From Ahaetulla prasina (Eukaryota; Chordata; Lepidosauria; Squamata; Colubridae): a stretch of DNA of 64,000 bases. The stretch spans positions 160,223,236 to 160,287,235 of the forward strand of contig NC_080539.1 of assembly GCF_028640845.1 (NCBI RefSeq), written 5' to 3'. Below, piece by piece: positions 9,968 through 22,000 of this stretch. A program made the position numbers and the translations under genes. How positions within the stretch are numbered: position 1 is the first letter of the stretch; the number at the start of each line of letters is the position of its first letter. The notes beneath the pieces are model-generated. The model had not been told where the DNA came from. It made no database searches and saw only the letters and a program-made list of their open reading frames with translations.

Positions 9968-10372
9968 TACAGTGGTCCTTGACTTACGTCCACCATTGAG
10001 CCCAAGATTTCTGTGGCTAACTGAGACATTTGTTAAGTGAGTTTTGCCCCATTTTACAACCTTGCTTGCCACCGTTGTTAAATGAATCACTGCAGTTGTT
10101 AAGTTAGTAGCCCGGTTGTTAAGTGAATCTGGCTTCCCCATTGACTTTGCTTGTCAGAAGGTCGCTAAATGGGATCACATGACCCCAGGACACTGCAAAT
10201 GTGTCATAAATATGAGTCCGTGGCCAAGCATCTGAATTTTGATCATGTGACCATTGGGATGCTGCAATGGTTGTACGTGTGAAAAATGATCATAAGTCAC
10301 TTATTTCCAGTGCAAAGTTGTAACTTCAAACAGTCACTAAATGAACTGCTGTAAATCAAGGACTATCTGTAT
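9968..10372 (+). mobile_element. MITE-like repeat family 3, about 400 bp
   Basis: Begins GTGGTCCTTGACTTACGTCC and ends AATCAAGGACTATCTG, imperfect inverted ends. The interior has TTAAGTGAGTTTTGCCCCAT, AGGTCGCTAAATGGGATCAC and AAAATGATCATAAGTCACTT. Other copies start near 29456, 39525, 41608, 43767 and 58858. Open frames such as 9788-10141 on the minus strand come from this repeat and are not genes. Confidence 0.75.
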
Positions 10373-10417
10373 TTGAAACTTTAACTCTTGCAGCATTTAC
10401 AGCATTAGGAAGATAGG

Positions 10418-10690
10418 GGCCGGTTTAGCTCATGCTGGTAAAGCCTGTTATTAAGAACACAGTAGCCTGCAATTACTGCAGGTTCGAGCCCGGCCCGAGG
10501 TTGACTCAGCCTTCCATCCTTTATAAGGTAGGTAAAATGAGGACCCAGATTGTTGGGGGGGCAATAAGTTGACTTTGTAAAAATATACAAATAGAATGAG
10601 ACTATTGCCTTATACACTGTAAGCCGCCCTGAGTCTTCGGAGAAGGGCGGGATATAAATGTAAACAAAATAAAATATATATATATATATA
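10418..10690 (+). mobile_element. tRNA-derived SINE (family A), full length
   Basis: A-box-like GGTTTAGCTCATGCTGGTAA and B-box-like GCAGGTTCGAGCCC are both visible, about 60 bases apart. The body has TTCCATCCTTTATAAGGTAG; the tail is AAGCCGCCCTGAGTCTTCGG followed by an AT repeat. Confidence 0.85.
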
Positions 10691-11994
10691 CAATTTGATT
10701 TTCCAAATGACAGTAGACCTCCAAAAATGGTTCTCACTGCCTCATACCAGGCTAACATATGTTCAGTTAGCTTCACATTTATTTCTACAATGGAGATTTG
10801 GTCATTAGCTCATCTGCTTCCCTATTCAATCTTCTCTAGTGAGCTCAATAGCAACTTGTACTTCGCAATGTCAGAGCGGACACTCAAGAGTGATTGTATC
10901 AATGGCCAAACACATTTAATCATTCCATAGTGAGTCTAAACGAAATTCTGCCTTTCGCACTGTTAATGTATATTTCCCCCCCAGGCATTGTAGCTATTAT
11001 ATCTAGTGGATCCCCCCGCACACACACAATTGTATAAATAACCTTGAATATGTCTCAGAAAGATGTACCACTGGTGCATCTCTTGGCCAGTTCTTTTCAT
11101 CCTATGTCATGTTCTTCCTCATCTGCTCTGAACCATATGGAAGGCCCAGGGATTTAAGGGCCTGGGCCTGGATCCAAATGGGGTAAGAGATACAACAGTA
11201 GTCCCTCTCCTGATACCTCTGGATCATTAAAAACAGAAGCATCATCTCCAGATTGCAACCCAGAGGTCTTGTTAATATTCAAGATACAGGGCCTCTACTG
11301 ATTCTGCTAGTCTGGTTGCACAGTCCATGAGTACTTCCAATCCTACAAGTACTAATAAAGACAGATTTTAAAAAAAAACACCAGAAATATAAACCCTTTG
11401 CTTCAGGGTACCAGAGAGCGTTTTTAAATTACTGATTAATATTTCCTTTTATCTCTTACTTCTTCATCAGATCAACTCCAGACTTTGCCTTATTGAATAA
11501 CCATAGATTTTCTTATCTGCTGCCTAGAGATAATTAGTCCCCTAAGGCTTTCCCTCCCTCTGTTTTTCTGAGTTTCCCCCCCATTAAAACCAGGAGAATA
11601 GTTGAGAATCAAATGAATTGATTTTCTCTACGAAGGTTTTCTCTCGACAAATATATGTTGGGAATCCCAAGAGTCTGGTGTCTTATATCTAAAGGCGAAG
11701 ACACAAATCCATCAAACCTTTCGGATAAAGTTTCAAAGACAAAGACAGGTGGAGGTTGACTTGCTCCAGTGCTGATAATGGGTGGCTTGATATTGTTTCA
11801 TGTTCTTGGGGAGTAATCAATGTGAATCAAATGCTTCCATCATATTGAGCTACATTCCCTTCCATATAATAAGATGCCGAGATAAATGTTGTGAATCATG
11901 AGGCATGTTCAGAATGAAAAATCCATTAATTTAATTATTAACAACATAACACCATTTTTCTTAACTTTTGATTCATTTTTTTCCGGCCATCATA
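10691..11994. other. Intergenic, nothing recognised
   Basis: AT-rich, no coding pattern or nameable repeat. Confidence 0.4.
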
Positions 11995-12786
11995 TCCAGA
12001 AGGGATATCCAGAAGGGCCCAGGGGTGAGGGGGTGGCGGTTGCTATTAAAGAGAGTCTAGAGCCGAGGGAGACCACTGTACCTCAGATCGCCGGGTGTGA
12101 ATCCCTCTTTGTGAGATGGGGTCATCGGTGTCAGATGGGCTTGCTGGTCACGTACCTGGCTCCTTGCTGCGTGACAGCTGCCCTGCCCGAGCTCCTGGAG
12201 GTGCTTGCCGGGGTGGCAGTGGAGACCCCCAGACTTTTAGTCATGGGGGACTTTAACTTGCCATCTGCCGCCTGCCATCGACAGTGGCTCAGGAGTTCAT
12301 GGCTTCCATGACGGCCTTGGACCTGACTCAAGTAGTGGATGACCCCACTCACATCGGCGGTGGCACTCTGGATCTTATTTTTATCTCTGGTCAGTGGTTG
12401 AAGGATCTGGATTTGAGAGATGTAGTCATAGAACCTTTGTCATGGTCAGATCACTCTCCTTCGCCTGGACTTTCTGACCGCCACTCAACACCGCAGGGAG
12501 ACGCAACCACAATGGTGGTCCCCCCCCAGGCGCCTGATGGACCCGGAGAGGTTCCGGACGGAGCTTGGGCCACTTCCTGAGGGTCTGGCTCACGGCACGG
12601 CAGAGGAACTAGCCGCAGCCTGGCAACGGGCTGCGGCTGGGGCTTTAGACCGTGTCGTGCCTCTGCGGCCTCTGACCCGCGCAGATCCCAACCGCCCTTG
12701 GTTCTCCGAGGAGCTGAGGGGATGAAACGCCGGAGAAGACGCCTAGAGAGCTCCTGGAGGTCTAGCCGCTTAGAGGCTGATCGACA
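11995..12786 (+). pseudogene. L2/CR1-type LINE fragment: endonuclease domain
   Basis: Two overlapping frames together follow the apurinic-type endonuclease of L2/CR1 LINEs. The first (about 12000-12300) has GEGVAVAIKES and the motif LLVMGDFNLPS, where GDFN is the conserved acidic/Asn signature. The second (12284-12725) has DPTHIGGGTLDLIFISG and SDHSP, the C-terminal catalytic region. Then come NRPWFSEELRG and a basic stretch that usually links to the reverse transcriptase. A frameshift separates the parts, and the element stops abruptly at about 12786 where the tandem-array region begins. It is a dead fragment. L2 or a close relative is my best guess, since the RT-like L2 pieces at 36695 and 55938 share the style. 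Confidence 0.75.
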
Positions 12787-12962
12787 CTAAGGGGTATTGG
12801 GGTGTTGTGTGTGTGTGTGTGTGTATAAATAAATAATATGGTGGGTACAGCAATAGCACTTAGACTTACATACCGCTTCATAGTGCTTTACAGTTCTCTC
12901 TAAGCAATTTATAGAGTCAGAATATTGCCTCCTACAATCTGGATCCATATTTTATCAGCCTT
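12787..12962 (-). repeat. Left flank duplicate: (GT)n plus SINE family B part
   Basis: GGTATTGGGGTGTTGTGTG, TATAAATAAATA, then ATATGGTGGGTACAGCAATA and family B sequence up to GCCTTGGAAGGATGGA. The same 180-base block recurs at 15484-15664 on the other side of the array. Confidence 0.85.
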
Positions 12963-15527
12963 GGAAGGATGGAGTCGATCCATCCTTCCGCTCACTGGAG
13001 TTGGGAAAAATCTGTTTATATAAATACTGAAAATAAGCTAGTTTTGCGGAGAAGAAGGCTTTGATGAACTTTGGATGATAAGTAGTGGTGGTATTCAGCC
13101 GGTTTGCACCAATTCAGAGGAACCGAGTCTCGCCACATGGCCACATGGTGGAAGCTGTGCGTGCTGACACACTCACATTTTCGGTGAACTGGTGGTGAAA
13201 TTATTTGAAACCCACCACTGATGCTAAGCTGTAATGCTCAAGACCATCATTCTCCCGCCTGATCCCTTTGAGTTCTAGCTCCTAACCCCTTCCTTGGTAA
13301 AAGATGGAAAAGATAAATCCATGTATCTGGAGCACATTAGATCAAAGAAAACTTACACTGAGTTCTGCTGCAGTAGCATTTAGAGGAATGTAAGCAATAT
13401 GCTAAGGGGGTATTGGGGTGTTGTGTGTGTGTGTATAAATAAATAAAGTATCTGAAATCACACCTGGAGCATCTCACTCACATCAGAAGGGCTGGGATAC
13501 AGACAGTACCCTTGAACTCCGTTAACACAACCATAGGATAAGCCTCATATTTGTGAATATAGTGGCTCTGCTCACTGCGATGTGTGAATCGTTGGCCTTT
13601 TAATATGAATTATTGCCCTCAACCATTTGCTGCCATGCATGGAGTGCATCACGGAGTGGAAGGATGGAGTGGATCCATCCTTCCACTCACTGGAGTTGGG
13701 AAAAATCTGTTTATATAAATACTGAAAATAAGCTAGTTTTGCGGAGAAGAAGGCTTTGATGAACTTTGGATGATAAGTAGTGGTGGTATTCAGCCGGTTT
13801 GCACCAATTCAGAGGAACCGAGTCTCGCCACATGGCCACATGGTGGAAGCTGTGCGTGCTGACACACTCACATTTTCGGTGAACTGGTGGTGAAATTATT
13901 TGAAACCCACCACTGATGCTAAGCTGTAATGCTCAAGACCATCATTCTCCCGCCTGATCCCTTTGAGTTCTAGCTCCTAACCCCTTCCTTGGTAAAAGAT
14001 GGAAAAGATAAATCCATGTATCTGGAGCACATTAGATCAAAGAAAACTTACACTGAGTTCTGCTGCAGTAGCATTTAGAGGAATGTAAGCAATATGCTAA
14101 GGGGGTATTGGGGTGTTGTGTGTGTGTATAAATAAATAAAGTATCTGAAATCACACCTGGAGCATCTCACTCACATCAGAAGGGCTGGGATACAGACAGT
14201 ACCCTTGAACGCCATTAACACAACCATAGGATAAGCCTCATATTTGTGAATATAGTGGCTCTGCTCACTGCGATGTGTGAATCGTTGGCCTTTTAATATG
14301 AATTATTGCCCTCAACCATTTGCTGCCATGCATGGAGTGCATCACGGAGTGGAAGGATGGAGTCGATCCATCCTTCCGCTCACTGGAGTTGGGAAAAATC
14401 TGTTTATATAAATACTGAAAATAAGCTAGTTTTGCGGAGAAGAAGGCTTTGATGAACTTTGGATGATAAGTAGTGGTGGTATTCAGCCGGTTTGCACCAA
14501 TTCAGAGGAACCGAGTCTCGCCACATGGCCACATGGTGGAAGCTGTGCGTGCTGACACACTCACATTTTCGGTGAACTGGTGGTGAAATTATTTGAAACC
14601 CACCACTGATGCTAAGCTGTAATGCTCAAGACCATCATTCTCCCGCCTGATCCCTTTGAGTTCTAGCTCCTAACCCCTTCCTTGGTAAAAGATGGAAAAG
14701 ATAAATCCATGTATCTGGAGCACATTAGATCAAAGAAAACTTACACTGAGTTCTGCTGCAGTAGCATTTAGAGGAATGTAAGCAATATGCTAAGGGGGTA
14801 TTGGGGTGTTGTGTGTGTGTATAAATAAATAAAGTATCTGAAATCACACCTGGAGCATCTCACTCACATCAGAAGGGCTGGGATACAGACAGTACCCTTG
14901 AACTCCGTTAACACAACCATAGGATAAGCCTCATATTTGTGAATATAGTGGCTCTGCTCACTGCGATGTGTGAATCGTTGGCCTTTTAATATGAATTATT
15001 GCCCTCAACCATTTGCTGCCATGCATGGAGTGCATCACGGAGTGGAAGGATGGAGTCGATCCATCCTTCCGCTCACTGGAGTTGGGAAAAATCTGTTTAT
15101 ATAAATACTGAAAATAAGCTAGTTTTGCGGAGAAGAAGGCTTTGATGAACTTTGGATGATAAGTAGTGGTGGTATTCAGCCGGTTTGCACCAATTCAGAG
15201 GAACCGAGTCTCGCCACATGGCCACATGGTGGAAGCTGTGCGTGCTGACACACTCACATTTTCGGTGAACTGGTGGTGAAATTATTTGAAACTCACCACT
15301 GATGCTAAGCTGTAATGCTCAAGACCATCATTCTCCCGCCTGATCCCTTTGAGTTCTAGCTCCTAACCCCTTCCTTGGTAAAAGATGGAAAAGATAAATC
15401 CATGTATCTGGAGCACATTAGATCAAAGAAAACTTACACTGAGTTCTGCTGCAGTAGCATTTAGAGGAATGTAAGCAATATGCTAAGGGGGTATTGGGGT
15501 GTTGTGTGTGTGTGTATAAATAAATAA
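12963..15527. repeat. Tandem array of a 693-bp unit, about 3.7 copies
   Basis: Copies begin with GGAAGGATGGA at 12963, 13658, 14351 and 15044 (spacing 695, 693, 693). They are almost identical; visible differences are few (AGTCGATCC versus AGTGGATCC, GAACTCCGTT versus GAACGCCATT, and GT-repeat length). Each unit holds an 11-base inverted repeat at its start, a family 1 MITE (about 13084-13226 in copy 1, target duplication ATGATAAG/ATGCTAAG), a GT run and a TAAATAAATA tract. The last copy is partial, switching to flanking sequence after TAAATAAATA. There is no gene inside. Confidence 0.93.
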
Positions 15528-15765
15528 TATGGTGGGTACAGCAATAGCACTTAGACTTACATACCGCTTCATAGTGCTTTACAGTTCTCTCTAAGCAATT
15601 TATAGAGTCAGAATATTGCCTCCCTACAATCTGGATCCATATTTTATCAGCCTTGGAAGGATGGAAGGTTGGGTCAACCTTGAGCCTTCTGGCAGTGAGC
15701 TGAATTAGCCTGCAACACTGCATTCTAACCACTGGCCCACCACAGCTCTAACCAGCCATCGAATC
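15484..15765 (-). mobile_element. SINE family B, right flank of the array
   Basis: Repeats the left-flank block, then continues into the rest of the SINE (GGAAGGTTGGGTCAACCTTG, then the tRNA-like end TTCTAACCACTGGCCCACC). At 12963 the same SINE is interrupted after GGAAGGATGGA by the array. Confidence 0.8.
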
Positions 15766-15997
15766 CCAGTTTACTCAGTCCAGTGCCCCTGCAAGACTGC
15801 TCTCTAACATAGTCATCATTTTCTAAATAAGTGGACAGTTTTGAATGCAAATAATTGGGCTATAACCCCATTGACCTCACCCCATTCCTAAGAGGTCTGT
15901 AAGGGGCGTGCATAAGTACACCTATGTGCCTACCGTCCCAGTCCTACTGCCCCCATTTATTTGTATCCATTTCCTGTATTCATAATCATGTTTATAC

Positions 15998-16162
15998 CAG
16001 CGGTGAAATCCAGCAGATTTTGACAGGTTCTGGGGAACCGGTAGCGGAAATTTTGAGCAGTTTGGAGAACCGGCAAATACCACCCCTGGCTGGGAATTCC
16101 CCTGCCACACCCACCAAGCCACGCCCACAGAACCAGTATTAAAAATGTGGATTTCACCACTG
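15998..16162. mobile_element. hAT-type MITE (family 1), 165 bp, exact 8-bp TSD
   Basis: Starts CAGCGGTGAAATCC, ends GGATTTCACCACTG; flanked by GTTTATAC at 15990-15997 and 16163-16170. The interior contains GAGCAGTTTGGAGAACCGG and CCACCAAGCCACGCCCAC, shared with the copy at 17208. Confidence 0.9.
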
Positions 16163-16204
16163 GTTTATACTTATATCTGTTACAAGTATAATAGCTTGAC
16201 AAAC

Positions 16205-16800
16205 ACAGTTCTGGGCTGCATAAACAGAGGGATAGAATCAAGATCACGTGAAGTGTTAGTGCCACTTTATAATGCCTTGGTAAGGCCACACTTGGAATAT
16301 TGCATTCAGTTTTGGTCACCACAATGTAAAAAAGATGTTGAGACTCTAGAAAGAGTGCAGAGAAGAGCAACAAAGATGATCAGGGGACTGGAGGCTAAAA
16401 CATATGAAGAACGGTTGCAGGAACTCGGTATGTCTAGTTTAATGAAAAGAAAGACTAGGGGTGACATGTTAGTAGACTTCCGATATCTTAGGGGCTGCCA
16501 CAAAGAAGAGGGAGTCAAACTATTCTCCAAAGCACCTGAGGGTAGAACAAGAAGCAATGGGTGGAAACTAATCAAGGAGAGAAGCAACTTAGAACTAAGG
16601 AGAAATTTCCTGACAGTTAGAACAATCAATAAGTGGAACAACTTGCCTGCAGAAGCTGTGAATGCTCCAACACTGGAAATTTTTAAGAAAATGTTGGATA
16701 ACCATCTGACTGAGATGGTGTAGGGTTTCCTGCCTGGGCAAGGGGTTGGACTAGAAGGCCTCCAAGGTCCCTTCCAACTCTATTATTATGTTAATATGTT
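16205..16800 (+). pseudogene. CR1 LINE: reverse transcriptase C-terminus and 3' end
   Basis: An open frame through 16723 reads like the C-terminal part of a CR1 ORF2: LVPLYNALVRPHLEYCIQFW, then LERVQRRATKMIRGL, RTRGDMLVDFRYLRG, LRRNFLTVRTINKWNNLP and a stop. The 3' end has AAGGCCTCCAAGGTCCCTTC and a short ATTATGTTA repeat, typical of CR1. The frame is still open, so this copy is relatively young, but it is heavily 5'-truncated and lacks the endonuclease and the catalytic RT core. It is not a host gene. Confidence 0.9.
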
Positions 16801-16841
16801 AATAATATATACATGCTTGACAAATAAATAAATAAAATAAA

Positions 16842-16931
16842 CCCTTCCTTCCTTCCTTCCTTCCTTCCTTCCTTCCTTCCTTCCTTCCTTCCTTCCTTCC
16901 TTCCTCCCTCCCTCCCTCCCTCCCTCCCTCC
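16842..16931. repeat. (TTCC)n(CTCC)n microsatellite
   Basis: A pure pyrimidine tract, CCTT repeats turning into CCCT repeats. The GGGA repeats on the minus strand could form a G-quadruplex. Confidence 0.95.
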
Positions 16932-17207
16932 ATATACGACCCAGGGCGAGTCATCTTATAAGGGACAGAATGAAACAACCTCCTCCCCAAGAAAAACAAA
17001 CCAAACAATCCGGAAACCAAAACACGCACCATAATAGCAGTAAAGTACCATCCACTGTTTCCTGTTTCTAAGAATGATGATGGTTCTTTGCATTATGGAA
17101 TGCTATACCATTTGTCTTTGGTCACTGAAATAATCTTTAAAGAAAACTTTTTAAAGAAATCTGACAGGCAGGAAACCCAGTAGGTACCAAGAGAAAGGTC
17201 TATTGAC

Positions 17208-17555
17208 CAGAGGTGGGTTTCAGCAGGTTCTGACCAGTTCTGGAGAACCTGTAATGGAAATTTTGAGTAGTTTGGAGAACCGATAGTAAAAATTCTGACT
17301 GACCCCACCCCCATCTATTCTCTGCCTCCTGAGTCCCAGCTAATCGGGAGGAAATGGGGATTTTGCAGTAACCTTCCCCTGGATTGGGGATGGAATGGAG
17401 ATTTTACCGTATCCTTCCCTTGAAGTGGGGTGGAATGGAGATTTTACAGCATCCTTTCCCTGCCATGCCCATGAAGCCACACCCACCAAGCCATGCCATG
17501 CCCACCAAGCCATACCCACAGAACCGGTAGTAAAAAAAATTGAAACCCACCACCG
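17208..17555. mobile_element. hAT-type MITE (family 1), 348 bp
   Basis: Starts CAGAGGTGGGTTTCAG, ends TTGAAACCCACCACCG. Flanks are CTATTGAC (17200-17207) and GTATTGAC (17556-17563), seven of eight bases equal. The interior has short repeats around GGAATGGAGATTTTAC and CACCAAGCCATGCCC. Confidence 0.85.
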
Positions 17556-18054
17556 GTATTGACCCTTCGGTGTTCAATGGCACCATGTTGGGGAACCCAG
17601 CACTACAATAACTAATGGCTAAGGGGGCTGGGCTTTGCAATGTTTCCAAATCTACCTAAACACCCAAAGGAAAAAAAAGCTGGATGTTTCATTAATTTGC
17701 AAGTCAAAGGGGAGGGAGGGGAGGGTATCTTGCTAATATGAATCCTGACAAGTGAAACAAAGCTCTTTTCACAGAAGGATCAGCTGAGGCATGCTTCTGC
17801 TTCCTTTTGAAAGGAGCATCAAAGAGCAGAATGCCTGGCAGATTAAAGGCAAGTGCTTGCCTGTAGATGACAAAGAGAGACTGAATGTTAATAGGTGGTT
17901 TGAGGAAAGAATGTTCATGCACATGTATGCATAGTCATGGATACACACACACACACACAGTTTCTCCTTGAAGTCAACAGTGGAAATCCACCTCCCTCTT
18001 CTCAGTTTTCACAAACATCTGTGCAAAAAAGCTGCATCTGCCTCAGAATAACAG
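17556..18054. other. Intergenic, nothing but a short (CA)n
   Basis: A CA repeat lies at 17942-17960. Nothing else recognised. Confidence 0.45.
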
Positions 18055-18275
18055 TGTCAGGTGGTACCTTGGAGTCTTCTAGAAGACCTTGGAGGTCTTT
18101 TAGTCCAACCGCCTGCTCAGGCAAGAGACCTTATACCATTCCAGACAAATGTCTCTTCTTAAAAATCTCCAGTAATGGAGCACCCAGAACTTCTGGAGGC
18201 AAGCCATTCCACTGATGGATTGTTTTCACGGAAAGGAAATTTCTCCTTTAATTCTTCAGGATCTGTGTTGAAGCC
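18055..18275 (-). mobile_element. CR1 LINE 3' end
   Basis: Antisense: TGGAGGTCTTTTAGTCCAAC, GAGACCTTATACCATTCCAG, CTGGAGGCAAGCCATTCCAC. Same family as 8208-8500 and 40837-41345. Confidence 0.8.
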
Positions 18276-18489
18276 CCAAAGTCTTGCCCACAAGCATCGT
18301 GGCCAAGATCAACATTTTACCAGGGTTCAAAAAGGAAAGCTGTGCCAGAGGTGCTGCTGATCCTCTGGCAGCTGCTACAAATGTGAAAACTGAGGTCACT
18401 GCAACCTGTTACGCAGAAAATGAAAATGTTGAGGACTCCAGGTTTTGCCAGGTAATATTGTTTGTCTAACTAAATAGCAGCCCCATCCC

Positions 18490-19010
18490 TTTTTTTAAAA
18501 AGCAAACAAGACCGTCTCACCCCACTGGGATTGGTCCATACCAGTTTTGCTGGCAGAAGAGGCATTCTGTGGGTCCCATCAGCCTGATTATTCCAGCTGA
18601 TGGGATCCAGCCAGGAGGAGGGTTTTCTCTGCTGTTGCTCCTGCCTTTTGGAACATCTTGTCCACCGATGTGAGGTTGGCCCCAACCAACCTCACAAATC
18701 TTTTCAGAAGGACTTAAAGTTGTGGCTTTGCCGGTCAGCTCAGGGCCTCAGTGGGGGAACAGCACCATGGAGGTGGTTGATTGAGTAATAGCAGATCCCC
18801 CCCTCCCCACTCCACCTCTGCCCCCTCATGTGTCCTTGCTTTTAATGTCTGATTTTAACTTTTTATGTTTTAACTGTATATGTGTAACTTATTGAGTTTC
18901 TTTAGACGTTGTTTTAGCCATAAGCATATTTTTATCCTTTTTGGTTGTTATTTGATGGACATCACCAGAGTTATGGCTATGCAAATGGTATACATTTTGT
19001 AAGAAAATAA
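18490..19010 (+). pseudogene. Degenerate LINE 3' end (L2-like)
   Basis: A broken frame gives LLPFGTSCPP and an LFRRTLKLWLC-like stretch (about 18640-18725), resembling the last residues of L2/CR1-group ORF2. An AT-rich untranslated end with AAAATAAATA follows. Assignment is by motif similarity only. Confidence 0.45.
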
Positions 19011-22000
19011 ATATAAGTGATTCTGGATCCAACTCCTTTCAATAGAAATTCCAAATTGCTTTCATTTTAGTGCATGTTTCCTGTTTGTCTTCCCCTGTGC
19101 CTTGTTTGGGAGATTATATACCTTTCTCCAGTTACTGAAAATACCTCCTTCATTCTGCCCATCCCACTGCCAACTCTAATGGAATTTTATCAAAATTTGG
19201 TGGTGGTGGTGGTTTTTCAAATCCAAAAACAATGTTTTATAAAAGAATCCGTTGCTACATGGAGATTTATCATCTGTCATTTCCATAAATATACAAAGTA
19301 GGTAACTTCACAAAGAGCTTTTTTTTCAAGCAGTTTATCTCATTGGCTCAAGGCAGCATGTAAAATGTTTATTATCTCTTATTTTACTTGGTTAGAAGAG
19401 GGGAAAATTACATTGTGCCATGATTATAGTGCAAAGACAAGGACTAGACAGATTAAGGAGATTAAAGTTCAGATCTCAGCGTAGCAACCTAATTCACTGA
19501 GTCACTGGACCAGCCGCACTCCCTTACCTTAACCAATCAGTCGGTGGTGAGGAAGAAAGCGGAGAGGATAAATATAAACCCTGTCTGGTGTTTAATTTGT
19601 TGCAGAGCATGAAAAAAGCTAAGTAGCTTTCCTTTCACGTGGATACTTCTCACATGCTATCTCTCTAAACAAACAAACAAACAAAATAATTTCCAATAGC
19701 CTAGCCTTGCTCAGAAACCTGATGATAAAAAAAAACCAAAAAAAACCCCCTGATTTTAGATATATTATTGTTATTAAACACCCCCCACCAGATTGATTAA
19801 CTTGCACTGGTACAGTGTGTACAGGTGTGCTTGCTTGCCCAATGTACACACATGCTTTCAACATTTATTCCTCATTTAAAACCTTTAGCTTAATGAGGAA
19901 TGATAAATATATGCTGGAGCTTTACCTGGTGGACCTTGGCACATTTTTCTTGGTTTAGGAATCTGCAAATACCATAATTAAAAGCTTTGTGATGGAAGCT
20001 GCAAAAGTTCCAACTTTGGCTACTATACGGGTAAAAACAATTTGTCTTCTCTGGGAGGATCCAGGGCAAAACTCATCAGCAATGCAAGGATGAGATCAGT
20101 GGCAATCCATGCAGAACTTGGGCCAACGGCTTGTGAATAGCGTCAAGGAAACCTTTCCAAAACTGTAAAGATATTATTTTTACAATACAATTGCAATGCA
20201 ATGCCTTTGTTGCTATGATCTGTGGCTGTAATGAAGTCAACCCAGGAGAATTATCATTTGTCATTAGACAACTTTTTTTTGGGGGGGGGGTAGATACATA
20301 CTTAGGAACTACCAGTAGAAATCCTTTCTTCTCTGAGCTTTTGGTGTTTTTATTTTGTTGACATGTCAACTGTAGGGATCCCAAGGAGCCATTTTCTAGT
20401 GCAAATACACACCCTTATAGTCATTATTCTGTTTCATGTTTCATGCACATCTGAAAAAATTGTATTACCAAATCAAGTGAGGAACAAGCTGTGTGTTAAT
20501 GTTTGGCTTTCGGGCTCTCTCCACATGTGAGAATAATATACACAGAAGATGAACATACTTTTGCTCCGCATAGCCCTGTCCAGCATTTCTCTTGGTTTAT
20601 CCTGTAAACCCATATTTTACAGAATAATCTTATCATTAAGGACTGTTAAAGAAAAAATGCCTGACTCAGATGTCATGATGTCCACGTTTTGGACTATGAC
20701 TGACACAGATCTGATAAGAAGAGGTGTCCAAAACAACTGGAGGGCTTCAGGCTTCCTATTTCCATTCTGGAAGATCAGTAAACAATCTCAGATATTTTAT
20801 GCATTAGCAAGTTTTAGCCTTTGGCTGGGAATGGTTGCTATAGCAAACAGACTATGACAGCAAGGGTATATGTGTGCAAAAGATGGGGGGGGGGAACCCT
20901 AATTCAGAAAACTACTTCTTAAGCTGATGATGTTCAACATTGTAGTTTGGGTACCGTTTTCCCATACTCATTTTCACAGCTGTGGTTAACATGCAACAGA
21001 CTAATACTTACTTGTGAAAAAAACCCACAACTGCTCCTTAAATTGTGCAACTTATTAAACCAGTAAGCGCTAAGAGAGAATAAAAAGAATAGATGGATTT
21101 TGCAACTTCTGACTATCTAAATCTTATGTCCCCTATTATTTTTTTCTGGCTTTAGCACATTTTACTATGAATTGTGACAGTCAGCTATGAATACAGGATG
21201 TCAATAATAATAATAATCACAGTAGCAGAGCAAGGGGACCAACGAACAGAAGCAAACACCATCAAATGTTAATGGCAGTAATCGAGCCACAGCTTTCTCC
21301 TGAACTTCATGTTCTTTGAAATCATAACATGTAGTATGGTATGTTGACCACACAAATATAGCCCTCTTGCTCCTTGTCTTAGAGCAATGACTGGGATGGG
21401 AGCAGTTTTTTTCGCAATCTTGACAGTAAGCTTCACAAAATCACTCCAAGGAGAAAAGCTCTGAGTATGAGCAAATGAAACAGAAAATTTCAACTGTAGA
21501 AATGCTACTTTTAACATCTTTCAAACAGAAATGCAGAAATGCTATCCAATCACTCTCCATGTGCATAGCCCCTGTACGGGTCCGAATGAATGAGTGAACG
21601 AATGTTGGGTAAGAATTGGAGGAAAAAAATGTTATGAAATTTCTGTGAAAAGGTTGAGTAAAACTTCTGGAATATTCTGTAGTTGTTTCCTAAGTTTTTT
21701 GCAAGCAAAAAGTCCAGTAATTTGAGGTGGTCAAATTGCACACAAAGATATACCCAAAACAAAATCCTCATGTGAAAGGACCCCAAGTCTCATTAAAAGA
21801 AGAAAAAGTTTTGCCCCATACAGTCGAGTTATATCACTTCCATTTCTCAATGGAAGTGATTCTATGTACATCAAATACGTAAAAGATAATTTCAGACTAG
21901 AAATGGACAATCAGACCACCTCTTACAGAAGAATGCTACCAGGCTAGTCCTACTGTACTGCAATATAGAATTTTGTTTATTACTCACTACCACATAAGCC

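Noticed and set aside
9788..10141. 117-codon minus-strand frame resembling part of the 121-codon frame at 29419
   Set aside because: Similarity arises because both lie in repeat family 3, where stop-free stretches recur; no start context or domain.
10418..10500. A tRNA gene, because of clear A and B boxes
   Set aside because: No complete cloverleaf or anticodon arm; it is the head of a SINE seen elsewhere with the same tail.
12284..12725. Two open frames with a plausible enzyme-like sequence
   Set aside because: GDFN and DPTHIGGGTLDLIF motifs identify a frameshifted LINE endonuclease fragment.
12963..15527. Regularly spaced repeats, considered as a CRISPR-like array or satellite
   Set aside because: Units are 693 bp with no spacer/repeat alternation; the host is a vertebrate. 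Only a local tandem array.
16145..16723. 192-codon open frame that could look like a host gene
   Set aside because: It is the C-terminus of a CR1 reverse transcriptase followed by the CR1 3' end.
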